Below are positions 43,900 to 51,658 of a stretch of 64,000 bases of DNA, piece after piece. The notes below the pieces were generated by a model. It was not told where the DNA came from. It did not search any database and saw only the letters and a list, made by a program, of their open reading frames with translations. The stretch's first letter is position 1. The number at the start of each line of letters is the position of its first letter. The translations under genes were made by a program, and so were the position numbers. The DNA comes from Polynucleobacter sp. MWH-CaK5 (GTDB lineage: Bacteria > Pseudomonadota > Gammaproteobacteria > Burkholderiales > Burkholderiaceae). The stretch spans positions 744,001-808,000 of the forward strand of contig NZ_CP061299.1 of NCBI RefSeq assembly GCF_018687615.1, read 5' to 3'.

Positions 43900-44864
43900 A
43901 CACCTTATTTGCCTGGTATGCCAGCACCCAAGAGTGGTTGATGCAGGAGTTAGTTCTGCCACTTCTTTATGCCTTTGATGGAATGGGCCATGCTGACGAT
44001 GCCATTGGTGGTCTGGATTGGTTCATGTTGGGAGTGATCCAAGTTTTACTGATTGCCTTGGTACTTCGTCCCCTTGAGAGTTTTTGGCCTGCTGAAGTTA
44101 AACGTGCCAATCAGCAAAAATTATCAAAAGCTGTTTGGTCAGATGTTGTTTACACACTGATTCATCGCTTGGGTATTTTTAAGCTGGCCTTGTTTTTACT
44201 TTTCTCAGGCATGTTTTTTTGGTTTGATGCGCAACTGCATGATTTGCGTTTCATTCAGCTTAATGTCGAGACATGGATTCCACAAATCACATCCATTCCT
44301 TGGGTCAGCTTTATTGTCTATTTGATCATTTTGGATTTTGCTGAATACGTTTACCACCGTGCATCACATCGTTTCAATTGGTGGTGGCAGTTACATGCCT
44401 TGCATCATAGCCAGAAAACCATGACTGTCTGGAGTGATAACCGTAATCATGTGATCGACGATTTAATGCATTCAGCGGTATTTGCTTTGATTGCGCTGGT
44501 GATGGGTGTGGAGCCCATTCAGTTCTTATGGCTTGTGGCCATCAGCCAATTAATTCAAAGTTGGCAGCATGGCAATTTAAAGTTTGATCATGGTTGGTTC
44601 AAATATGTTTTGATTTCACCGCAATTCCATCGCTATCACCATGCAATTGGCTTGGGCCATGAAGCACCAGGTAAACCGGGTGTTTTAGGAGGTTGTAATT
44701 TTGGGGTGTTATTTCCTTGGTGGGACATGCTATTCAAAACAGCCATTTTTTCAAAAGAGATTCATCCAACGGGTGTTAGAAATTTAGAAGTCTCTGAGAA
44801 TCTGGCGATTCATCAGTGGCAGGGTTTCAGACATTCTTGGCGAGAGCTTAGAAAATTATTTTAA
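43896..44864 (+). CDS. Sterol desaturase/fatty acid hydroxylase family membrane protein
   Basis: A 322-residue membrane di-iron oxygenase. Hydrophobic spans lie at about 45-60, 95-115 and 145-162. The three histidine boxes are HRASHR (near residue 157), LHALHHSQ (near 167) and HRYHHAIGLGHE (near 247). Family members hydroxylate or desaturate sterols, carotenoids or fatty-acyl lipids; bacteria of this group rarely make sterols, so a lipid or pigment substrate is more likely. It is translationally coupled to the deacetylase upstream and followed 19 bases later by an EI24-type membrane protein. Confidence 0.87.
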   Translation: MNTLFAWYASTQEWLMQELVLPLLYAFDGMGHADDAIGGLDWFMLGVIQVLLIALVLRPLESFWPAEVKRANQQKLSKAVWSDVVYTLIHRLGIFKLALFLLFSGMFFWFDAQLHDLRFIQLNVETWIPQITSIPWVSFIVYLIILDFAEYVYHRASHRFNWWWQLHALHHSQKTMTVWSDNRNHVIDDLMHSAVFALIALVMGVEPIQFLWLVAISQLIQSWQHGNLKFDHGWFKYVLISPQFHRYHHAIGLGHEAPGKPGVLGGCNFGVLFPWWDMLFKTAIFSKEIHPTGVRNLEVSENLAIHQWQGFRHSWRELRKLF

Positions 44865-44883
44865 TGAAGCAGTAAAGGATTTT

Positions 44884-45696
44884 GTGTTTAGAGCTCTTGG
44901 TTTATCGATGATTGGCTTAATGCATCCAAAGATGCTTTGGTTGAGCTTGCGACCTTTTTTATTTGTCAGCGTGGCATGGGGCATCTTGTTTTTCTTTATT
45001 TGGGAGCCCACCTTAGAACTCATCAGAGTTTTTATTACCACTTCATTTTTAACAGCATGGATTGCTGATGTGATGTCTGCAACAGGGTGGGATGAAATCA
45101 GGGCGGTGATGGCGCCATTGTTACTGGTCATGGTTTTAATTCCTTTGATCACGATTTCCTTGTTGGTGTTTGTTGCCTTTACATCCATTCCTGGTGTGAT
45201 CAAACATCTTTCAAAGCAGTCGCAGTATCAATCTCTACATCAAGCAAATGTTGGCGGTGTTTGGGGAAGCATTGTTTATGCATTGATATCCATTGTGATT
45301 TGCTTTTTATTTTTGTTGATTACTTTGCCTATTTGGTGGATTCCTCCCATGGTGGCCATCCTGCCGCCATTGCTATGGGGTTGGCTGACCATGAGGCTCA
45401 TGAGCTATGACGTGTTGGCGCTTCATGCGAGCGCAGAAGAACGAGATGCATTGATTGCTGAACATCGTTGGCGCTTATTAGCCATGGGCATAGTCTCTGG
45501 GATGTTGGGCGCTGTGCCCACATTCTTTTGGGCAACATCCGCCATGGCTTTTATCTTTTTCCCAATTGTTTCCTTCTTTGCTTTGTGGATTTATTCTTTG
45601 GTTTTTATTTTTTCAGCACTATGGTTTGCCCACTATTTATTAAATGCATTGCGTGAATACCGAATGACTAATGGAGTTGTATTAAATGACGCATAA
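44884..45696 (+). CDS. EI24 domain (CysZ-like) membrane protein
   Basis: A 270-residue integral membrane protein with about five to six hydrophobic stretches. It resembles the EI24/CysZ family (start MIGLMHPKMLWLSLRPFLF; later PIWWIPPMVAILPPLLWGWLTMRLMSYD). CysZ imports sulfate, but no cysteine-synthesis gene lies nearby, so that function should not be assumed. The start is a GTG at 44884. Its last 11 bases overlap the start of the next gene. Confidence 0.8.
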   Translation: MFRALGLSMIGLMHPKMLWLSLRPFLFVSVAWGILFFFIWEPTLELIRVFITTSFLTAWIADVMSATGWDEIRAVMAPLLLVMVLIPLITISLLVFVAFTSIPGVIKHLSKQSQYQSLHQANVGGVWGSIVYALISIVICFLFLLITLPIWWIPPMVAILPPLLWGWLTMRLMSYDVLALHASAEERDALIAEHRWRLLAMGIVSGMLGAVPTFFWATSAMAFIFFPIVSFFALWIYSLVFIFSALWFAHYLLNALREYRMTNGVVLNDA

Positions 45697-46510
45697 AAAG
45701 TTCAGACTCATCGTTGTAGGCGATGAAATTCTCTCTGGTAAGAGACAAGATAAGCACATGTCAAAAATGATTGAGCTTCTCAGTGAAAGAGGCTTATCGC
45801 TTCATAAAGTTGAATATGTGGGTGATGATCGAGAGTCGATCACAGAGGTTCTAAAGAAAAGTTTTGCAACAGATGATGTTGTTTTTAGTACGGGTGGTAT
45901 TGGCTCAACTCCAGACGATCACACCAGACAGTGTGCGGCAGCTGCTTTGAATGTTCCTTTGGCCTTGCATCCAGAAGCGAAGGAATTAATCACGCAACGC
46001 ATTAACACCATGGCTGAGGGTGATGCAGATAAAGCCAAGCTAACAAATCCAGACAATGTTTTACGCATGAAGATGGGGGAGTTTCCGCTTGGTAGTGAAA
46101 TCATTCCTAACTCATACAACCTGATTCCTGGATTTCGCATCAAGGAGCATCATTTCCTACCGGGCTTTCCTGTGATGGCTGCACCAATGATGGCCTGGGT
46201 ATTGGATGAACTTTATGCAGATTTGTTTCATTTGACTGATTTTGTTGAGAAGAGTTTCATCATTCCATTGGGTATGGAGGCTAGCTTGACCACCTTGATG
46301 GAGGAGATTGAAGCCACACACAGTGGCGTTAAAGTCTTTAGTCTTCCTTCAGTCGGTGACCCTCGCAAGGGCGGGGTTTTTGCCAAGCGTCATATTGAGC
46401 TTGGACTTAAGGGTTCTTTATCTGAAGTTGATAAAGCTTTTCCCTTTCTGAAGCAAGGTGTTTTAAAATTAGGCTTCGAAATTCATGAATTGCCCCAAGC
46501 TGGTGATTAA
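45686..46510 (+). CDS. Molybdopterin-binding-domain (CinA N-terminal-like) protein
   Basis: A 274-residue protein with the MoCF-type fold: N-terminal FRLIVVGDEILSGKRQDKH and the signature FSTGGIGSTPDDHTRQ. It corresponds to the N-terminal domain of CinA and lacks the C-terminal NMN-deamidase part. Such stand-alone proteins may act in cofactor or pyridine-nucleotide repair; the function is not settled. It is the last gene of the 42-46 kb operon and overlaps the EI24 gene. The glnA control region starts right after it. Confidence 0.87.
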   Translation: MTHKKFRLIVVGDEILSGKRQDKHMSKMIELLSERGLSLHKVEYVGDDRESITEVLKKSFATDDVVFSTGGIGSTPDDHTRQCAAAALNVPLALHPEAKELITQRINTMAEGDADKAKLTNPDNVLRMKMGEFPLGSEIIPNSYNLIPGFRIKEHHFLPGFPVMAAPMMAWVLDELYADLFHLTDFVEKSFIIPLGMEASLTTLMEEIEATHSGVKVFSLPSVGDPRKGGVFAKRHIELGLKGSLSEVDKAFPFLKQGVLKLGFEIHELPQAGD

Positions 46511-46540
46511 TGGTGAATTTGCCTGAAATTAGTGCATTTG

Positions 46541-46557
46541 TGCACCAAAAAAGGGCA
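46541..46557 (+). promoter_or_regulatory. NtrC-like enhancer site upstream of glnA
   Basis: The 17-base element TGCACCAAAAAAGGGCA matches the NtrC palindrome TGCACC-N5-GGTGCA at most positions: the left half is perfect and the right half has one main change. A second, partly overlapping repeat GTGCA-TTTG-TGCAC lies at 46532-46545. The centre is about 98 bases before the start predicted from the sigma-54 promoter, a usual enhancer distance. Since ntrC follows glnA, this fits autogenous nitrogen control. Confidence 0.65.
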
Positions 46558-46620
46558 TTTGAGTGATCTGCAGTGGGTTTATTGACCTAAAATGCTGATA
46601 AGTAAATGAAGCATGTCTTT

Positions 46621-46636
46621 TGGCATGCTTTGTGCA
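46621..46636 (+). promoter_or_regulatory. Sigma-54 (-24/-12) promoter of glnA
   Basis: TGGCATGCTTTGTGCA matches the sigma-54 consensus with the invariant GG (-24) and GC (-12) at the exact 12-base spacing; only the C of TGGCAC and the first T of TTGC differ. Transcription would start near 46647, 68 bases before the glnA ATG. A 7-bp inverted repeat AAGCATG...CATGCTT (46609-46630) overlaps the -24 box. A weaker sigma-70 -35-like box (TTGACC, 46582-46587) lies upstream. Confidence 0.75.
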
Positions 46637-46714
46637 TAGTTTTGTAATAAGCGGGTTGCATCTTCCATGAAGGGTGATGTGACTGATTTGAGATCGTACC
46701 AACAGGAGATTTGC

Positions 46715-48133
46715 ATGACAACGAAGACCGTCGCTGATGTAATGAAGCTTGCGAAAGAGAAAGAAGTTACTTTTGTTGACTTCCGTTTTACAGATACCAA
46801 AGGTAAAGAGCAGCACGTTTCAGTGCCAGTGTCTCACTTTGATGAAGATAAATTTGAGAGTGGTCATGCATTTGACGGCTCTTCAATTGCTGGTTGGAAA
46901 GGAATTGAAGCATCAGATATGTTGTTGATGCCAGATCCAGTTACAGCTTATATCGACCCATTCTATGAAGAGCCAACATTGGTTCTTTCATGTGACGTTA
47001 TCGAGCCATCAGATGGCAAAGGCTACGACCGTGATCCACGTTCTATCGCTAAACGCGCAGAAGCATATTTAAAGAGCACTGGTATTGGTGATACAGCTTT
47101 CTTTGGTCCAGAGCCAGAGTTCTTCGTTTTTGACAGCGTAACTTGGGGCAACGACATGCAAGGTTGTTTCTTCAAAGTTGAATCTGAAGAAGCACCATGG
47201 TCATCAGCAACAACTTTTGAACATGGCAACACAGGCCACCGTCCAGGTAAAAAAGGTGGTTACTTCCCAGTTGCTCCTGTTGATACATTCCAAGACATGC
47301 GTTCTGAAATGTGTTTGATTTTGGAATCTCTAGGTATTCCTGTTGAAGTTCACCACCATGAAGTGGCTGGTCAAGGTCAAAACGAACTAGGCACAAGATT
47401 TAGCACATTGGTTCAACGTGCTGACTGGACAATCCTACAAAAGTACGTGATTCAAAACGTTGCTCACGCTTACGGCAAAACAGCTACATTCATGCCTAAG
47501 CCAATCGTTGGTGACAACGGTTCAGGTATGCACGTTCACCAGTCTATCTGGAAAGATGGTCAAAACTTGTTTGCAGGCAATGGCTATGCAGGCTTGTCAG
47601 ACTTAGCTTTGTACTACATCGGCGGTATCATCAAGCACGCACGTGCATTGAACGCTATCACTAACCCAGGTACAAACTCATACAAGCGTTTAGTTCCAGG
47701 TTTCGAAGCTCCAGTTAAGTTGGCTTACTCAGCACGTAACCGTTCTGCTTCAATCCGTATTCCACACGTGGCAAATCCAAAAGGTCGTCGTATCGAAACT
47801 CGTTTCCCAGACCCATTGGCTAACCCATACTTGTGCTTCTCAGCATTGATGATGGCTGGTTTAGATGGTATCCAGAACAAGATTCATCCAGGTGAAGCTG
47901 CTGACAAGAACTTGTATGACTTGCCACCAGAAGAAGATGCAAAGATCCCAACAGTATGTAACAGCTTGGATCAGGCATTGGATGCATTGAATGCTGACCG
48001 TGAGTTCTTGACTCGTGGTGGTGTATTCACAAACTCAATGTTAGATGCGTACATCGAATTGAAGATGGAAGAAGTTACTCGCTTCCGTATGGCTGCTCAC
48101 CCAGTCGAATTCGATATGTACTACTCACTCTAA
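46715..48133 (+). CDS. glnA: Glutamine synthetase, type I
   Basis: Assimilates ammonia by making glutamine from glutamate with ATP. The ATG at 46715 (472 residues, AGGAGA ribosome site) is preferred to an in-frame start at 46667. Motifs are DGSSIAGW, the metal-binding PEPEFF and VEVHHHEVA(GQGQNE), NGSGMHVHQS, and the adenylylation site NLYDLP with Tyr401, so the enzyme should be regulated by GlnE adenylylation. Codon choice is strongly biased (mostly CCA for Pro, ACA for Thr), suggesting high expression. It is followed by ntrB and ntrC. Confidence 0.97.
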   Translation: MTTKTVADVMKLAKEKEVTFVDFRFTDTKGKEQHVSVPVSHFDEDKFESGHAFDGSSIAGWKGIEASDMLLMPDPVTAYIDPFYEEPTLVLSCDVIEPSDGKGYDRDPRSIAKRAEAYLKSTGIGDTAFFGPEPEFFVFDSVTWGNDMQGCFFKVESEEAPWSSATTFEHGNTGHRPGKKGGYFPVAPVDTFQDMRSEMCLILESLGIPVEVHHHEVAGQGQNELGTRFSTLVQRADWTILQKYVIQNVAHAYGKTATFMPKPIVGDNGSGMHVHQSIWKDGQNLFAGNGYAGLSDLALYYIGGIIKHARALNAITNPGTNSYKRLVPGFEAPVKLAYSARNRSASIRIPHVANPKGRRIETRFPDPLANPYLCFSALMMAGLDGIQNKIHPGEAADKNLYDLPPEEDAKIPTVCNSLDQALDALNADREFLTRGGVFTNSMLDAYIELKMEEVTRFRMAAHPVEFDMYYSL

Positions 48134-48163
48134 TCGAGAGACTAGAGAAGGTAGAGCGCAGAT

Positions 48164-49294
48164 ATGTTGCGCAAACCAAGCAAAGAAGGGGCAGCAGTAG
48201 CTGCCCTTTTTTCTCCTCACAGTGTTTGGGATGAGTTTCCAAATGCCATTCTGATCGTTGATTACAGCCATCAGATGGTGGTTTATGCCAACCCCGTAGC
48301 AGAAGTGAGTTTGGATATTTCTAGCAAATTGCTAGAAGGCATGAACTTGCATGATTTATTTGGTCACAACCCAGAGCTTTTACAGATGCTTGAGGCCATC
48401 AAGACCGAAGAAGTCGCATCTCAGCGCCAAGATTTGATCTTAAATTCAGGGCCGGCGCGAGCCGATCATGATCCCATCAATGCTCACGTTGTGGTTGGAG
48501 CACTCAATCACCCCGATTTGCTCTTGATTGAATGGTTTCCCTTAGAGCAGCAATTACGAAGTGAGCGCGATGATCGTTTGGTTCAGCAGGTAGAAGCTAA
48601 TAAGACTTTGATGCGTAACTTAGCCCATGAGATTAAGAATCCTCTGGGCGGTATCAGAGGCGCGGCACAGCTTTTAGAGTATGAGCTGCCTGATAAATCT
48701 TTACATGAATACACTCAGGTCATCATCAAAGAATCTGATCGACTTCAGAGTTTGGTTGATAGGTTGCTAGCACCCCATAGAAAGGCACACATTGATGATT
48801 TCTTGAACATCCATGAAGTGCTTGAACGAGTCAGAAGCTTGGTGTTAGCCGAATTTCCAAGCGGTTTAAAAATCAAGAGAAATTACGATATCAGCTTGCC
48901 TGATCTTTTAGGTGATAAAGAGGCCTTGATTCAAGCTGTATTGAATGTGGTTCATAACGCAGCTCAGGCCTTAAGAACCAGGATCGAGCAGGGTGATGCT
49001 GAGATAGAACTCAGCACCAGAGTGGTTCGCAATGTCACTATTAACAAGCAACGTTACAAACTGGCATTAGATTTGCATGTCATTGATAACGGACCTGGCA
49101 TACCTGATGAAATCAAGGACAAAATCTTTTTTCCTTTGGTCTCAGGTAAAGAGGGTGGCAGTGGTTTGGGGCTGACTTTGGCACAAACCTATGTGCAACA
49201 GAATTATGGTTTTATCGGTTGTACCAGCAAGCCTGGAACAACTGACTTTCAAATGCAATTACCTTTCCGCTTAAAAGCGGAAGGAAAACAATAA
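48164..49294 (+). CDS. ntrB: Nitrogen regulation sensor kinase NtrB (GlnL)
   Basis: Cytoplasmic two-component kinase/phosphatase that controls NtrC, itself governed by PII. The 376 residues have a PAS domain (about 24-130; no membrane span), the dimerisation/phosphoacceptor box NLAHEIKNPLGGIRGAAQLLE with its His near residue 158, and the ATPase motifs NVVHNAAQAL (N box), DNGPGIPDEI (G1) and GSGLGLTLAQ (G2). It starts 30 bases after glnA and is followed 15 bases later by ntrC. Confidence 0.96.
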   Translation: MLRKPSKEGAAVAALFSPHSVWDEFPNAILIVDYSHQMVVYANPVAEVSLDISSKLLEGMNLHDLFGHNPELLQMLEAIKTEEVASQRQDLILNSGPARADHDPINAHVVVGALNHPDLLLIEWFPLEQQLRSERDDRLVQQVEANKTLMRNLAHEIKNPLGGIRGAAQLLEYELPDKSLHEYTQVIIKESDRLQSLVDRLLAPHRKAHIDDFLNIHEVLERVRSLVLAEFPSGLKIKRNYDISLPDLLGDKEALIQAVLNVVHNAAQALRTRIEQGDAEIELSTRVVRNVTINKQRYKLALDLHVIDNGPGIPDEIKDKIFFPLVSGKEGGSGLGLTLAQTYVQQNYGFIGCTSKPGTTDFQMQLPFRLKAEGKQ

Positions 49295-49309
49295 GAATCG
49301 GATGTCGAT

Positions 49310-50755
49310 ATGAAGCCTGTTTGGATTGTGGATGATGATCAATCAATACGTTGGGTGCTTGAGAAAGCATTGCAGCGCGAAAACATGCCTTATCGAAGTT
49401 TCACCAATCCTCAAGATGTTTTAGATGCTTTTGATAACAAAGAAGAGCCACAGGTTTTAATCTCTGATATTCGCATGCCAAGGGGTAATGGCATTGATTT
49501 GTTACAACAGGTCAAAGCTGAGCATCCGCATGTGCCTGTGATCATCATGACGGCTTATTCAGATCTTGATTCCGCTGTTTCTTCTTTCCAAGGTGGCGCT
49601 TTTGAATACATCACCAAACCTTTTGATATTGCCAAATCTATTGAATTAATCCGCCGTGCGGTTGATGAAAGCTTGAGATTGCAAAATCAAACACAAGATG
49701 GTGTTGTGCGCATGCAAGAAACCACTGAGATTCTTGGTCAAGCTCCCGCCATGCAGGATGTCTTCAGGGTCATTGGGCGCTTGTCTCAATCTAATGTGAC
49801 TGTTCTCATCACGGGTGAATCTGGCACTGGTAAAGAGCTTGTGGCCAGAGCTTTGCATAAACATAGTCCAAGAGCGGGTGGGCCTTTTATTGCTTTAAAT
49901 ACGGCAGCCATTCCAAAAGATTTACTTGAGTCTGAATTGTTCGGCCATGAACGAGGCGCCTTCACTGGCGCACAAACCATGAGACGTGGTCGTTTTGAAC
50001 AGGCTGAAGGTGGAACTTTATTTTTAGATGAAATCGGTGATATGCCATTTGATCTTCAAACAAGGTTGTTACGTGTACTGTCGGATGGTCATTTTTACCG
50101 AGTTGGTGGCCATGATTCTCTTAAATCGAATGTGCGAGTCATTGCTGCAACCCATCAAAATCTTGAGGCACGTGTTGCTGAAGGCTTGTTCAGGGAAGAT
50201 TTGTTCCATCGTTTGAATGTGATTCGTCTGCGCTTGCCATCATTGAGAGAGCGCAAGGAAGATATTCCATTATTGGCTCGTCACTTCATGCAAACCTCTG
50301 CTAAATCTTTGAGCATGGATGCCAAGCGTTTGTCAGATGACGCCTTGTTGGCTATTTCTCAATTACCATTTCCAGGTAACGTGAGACAGCTAGAGAATTT
50401 ATGTCACTGGTTGACCGTGATGGCGCCAGCACAAGTGATTAGTGCTCAAGATTTACCGCCAGATGTCATCGAAATAGGCGCAGATCTTCCTGAGGGAGTG
50501 ACTGCTGAATTGGTCACTACATTTAAATCAGCAAACGCTGGTGATTGGGAATCTGGCCTTGCATTGTTGGCCAAGCAATTATTACAAGATGGTAGCCGAG
50601 ATGTTTTCAATATCTTAGAAACTAAGTTTGAAAAAGCTGTTCTAACAGCAGCCTTGGAGGTGACCAGAGGTCGTCGCGTTGAAGCCGCAGAGCGTTTGGG
50701 TATTGGCAGAAATACGATCACCAGAAAACTTCAAGAACTTGGTATCGATACCTAA
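49310..50755 (+). CDS. ntrC: Nitrogen regulation response regulator NtrC
   Basis: Sigma-54-dependent activator of 481 residues. The receiver domain has DDD and the phospho-aspartate in LISDIRMP (near residue 54); the AAA+ domain has Walker A GESGTGKE, the sigma-54 contact loop GAFTGA and the Walker B LFLDEIGD. A FIS-type helix-turn-helix closes the protein (TRGRRVEAAERLGIGRNTITRKL). It is the likely activator of the sigma-54 promoter before glnA. Confidence 0.97.
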   Translation: MKPVWIVDDDQSIRWVLEKALQRENMPYRSFTNPQDVLDAFDNKEEPQVLISDIRMPRGNGIDLLQQVKAEHPHVPVIIMTAYSDLDSAVSSFQGGAFEYITKPFDIAKSIELIRRAVDESLRLQNQTQDGVVRMQETTEILGQAPAMQDVFRVIGRLSQSNVTVLITGESGTGKELVARALHKHSPRAGGPFIALNTAAIPKDLLESELFGHERGAFTGAQTMRRGRFEQAEGGTLFLDEIGDMPFDLQTRLLRVLSDGHFYRVGGHDSLKSNVRVIAATHQNLEARVAEGLFREDLFHRLNVIRLRLPSLRERKEDIPLLARHFMQTSAKSLSMDAKRLSDDALLAISQLPFPGNVRQLENLCHWLTVMAPAQVISAQDLPPDVIEIGADLPEGVTAELVTTFKSANAGDWESGLALLAKQLLQDGSRDVFNILETKFEKAVLTAALEVTRGRRVEAAERLGIGRNTITRKLQELGIDT

Positions 50756-50815
50756 ATTATTCGACCAACTTGATAGCGTTCATAATAGAGCGATTATTGT
50801 GAATTAAATCTACTT

Positions 50816-51655
50816 ATGTCCGCTATTCGTCTTGCTACTTGGAATGTCAATTCCATCAAAGTTCGCCTTCCTCATCTTTTGCAGTGGTTAGCTGCACAAG
50901 AAGCTCTTAAGGCACCCATTGATGCTCTTTGTTTGCAAGAACTCAAACTCACAGAAGATAAGTTTCCGTTTGCTGAGCTGGAAGCTGCCGGCTATTACTC
51001 TTTGGTAGCAGGACAAAAAACGTATAACGGTGTTGCCATTCTTTTACGCAAATCATCTTTGGCTGCAATAGCTCAAGATGTGCAAACTGCATTTTTATCG
51101 CCTGTTAAAAACAACCCTAAATTTCCCGATGAGCAACAACGTTTGCTGGCTGCAACGGTAGCTTTTAATGGCAGGGCTCCGATCAGAATCATTTCTGCTT
51201 ATTTTCCAAATGGGCAAGCGCCAGGCACAGAAAAGTTTGCCTACAAGTTGGATTGGTTGGCTGGTCTTCATGATTGGCTCAGCGAGGAAATGGAAGAGCA
51301 TTCAAGAATTGCATTGCTGGGTGACTACAACATTGCCCCTGAAGATCAAGACGTTCATGATCCGAAAGCATGGGAAGGGCAGAATTTAGTTTCTCAAGAT
51401 GAGCGTGATGCTTTCTCAGGTCTCATTGAGATGGGGTTTTACGATAGCTATAGGCTCTTTGAGCAGGCACCCAAAAGCTTTAGTTGGTGGGACTACCGGA
51501 TGATGGGTTTCAGAAGAAACGCTGGCGTTCGTATTGACCACATTCTTTTGAGTGAAGCATTGAAAAATGACTGCATCGCAAGCTCCATTGATAAAACTCC
51601 GAGAGCTTGGGAGCAGCCATCTGATCACGCTCCTGTGATTACTACTTTAAGTTAA
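50816..51655 (+). CDS. xth: Exodeoxyribonuclease III
   Basis: AP endonuclease/3'-5' exonuclease for base-excision repair. The 279 residues show WNVNSIKVRLP, LQELKL with the metal-binding Glu, the GDYNIAPEDQDV loop and the C-terminal RIDHILLS and SDHAPV (catalytic Asp/His). Overall it is the XthA/ExoA endonuclease-exonuclease-phosphatase fold. A TTGATA box at 50770 and AT-rich sequence in the 60-base gap after ntrC may hold its promoter. It converges on prlC with only 3 bases between stops. Confidence 0.95.
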   Translation: MSAIRLATWNVNSIKVRLPHLLQWLAAQEALKAPIDALCLQELKLTEDKFPFAELEAAGYYSLVAGQKTYNGVAILLRKSSLAAIAQDVQTAFLSPVKNNPKFPDEQQRLLAATVAFNGRAPIRIISAYFPNGQAPGTEKFAYKLDWLAGLHDWLSEEMEEHSRIALLGDYNIAPEDQDVHDPKAWEGQNLVSQDERDAFSGLIEMGFYDSYRLFEQAPKSFSWWDYRMMGFRRNAGVRIDHILLSEALKNDCIASSIDKTPRAWEQPSDHAPVITTLS

Positions 51656-51658
51656 CTC

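Noticed and set aside
46600..46640. AAGCATG...CATGCTT as an intrinsic terminator of the preceding operon
   Set aside because: No T-tract follows and the right arm is part of the sigma-54 -24 box, so a regulatory role is more likely.
46529..46816. Minus-strand frames across the glnA leader
   Set aside because: They overlap the sigma-54 promoter and the glnA start, with no family likeness.
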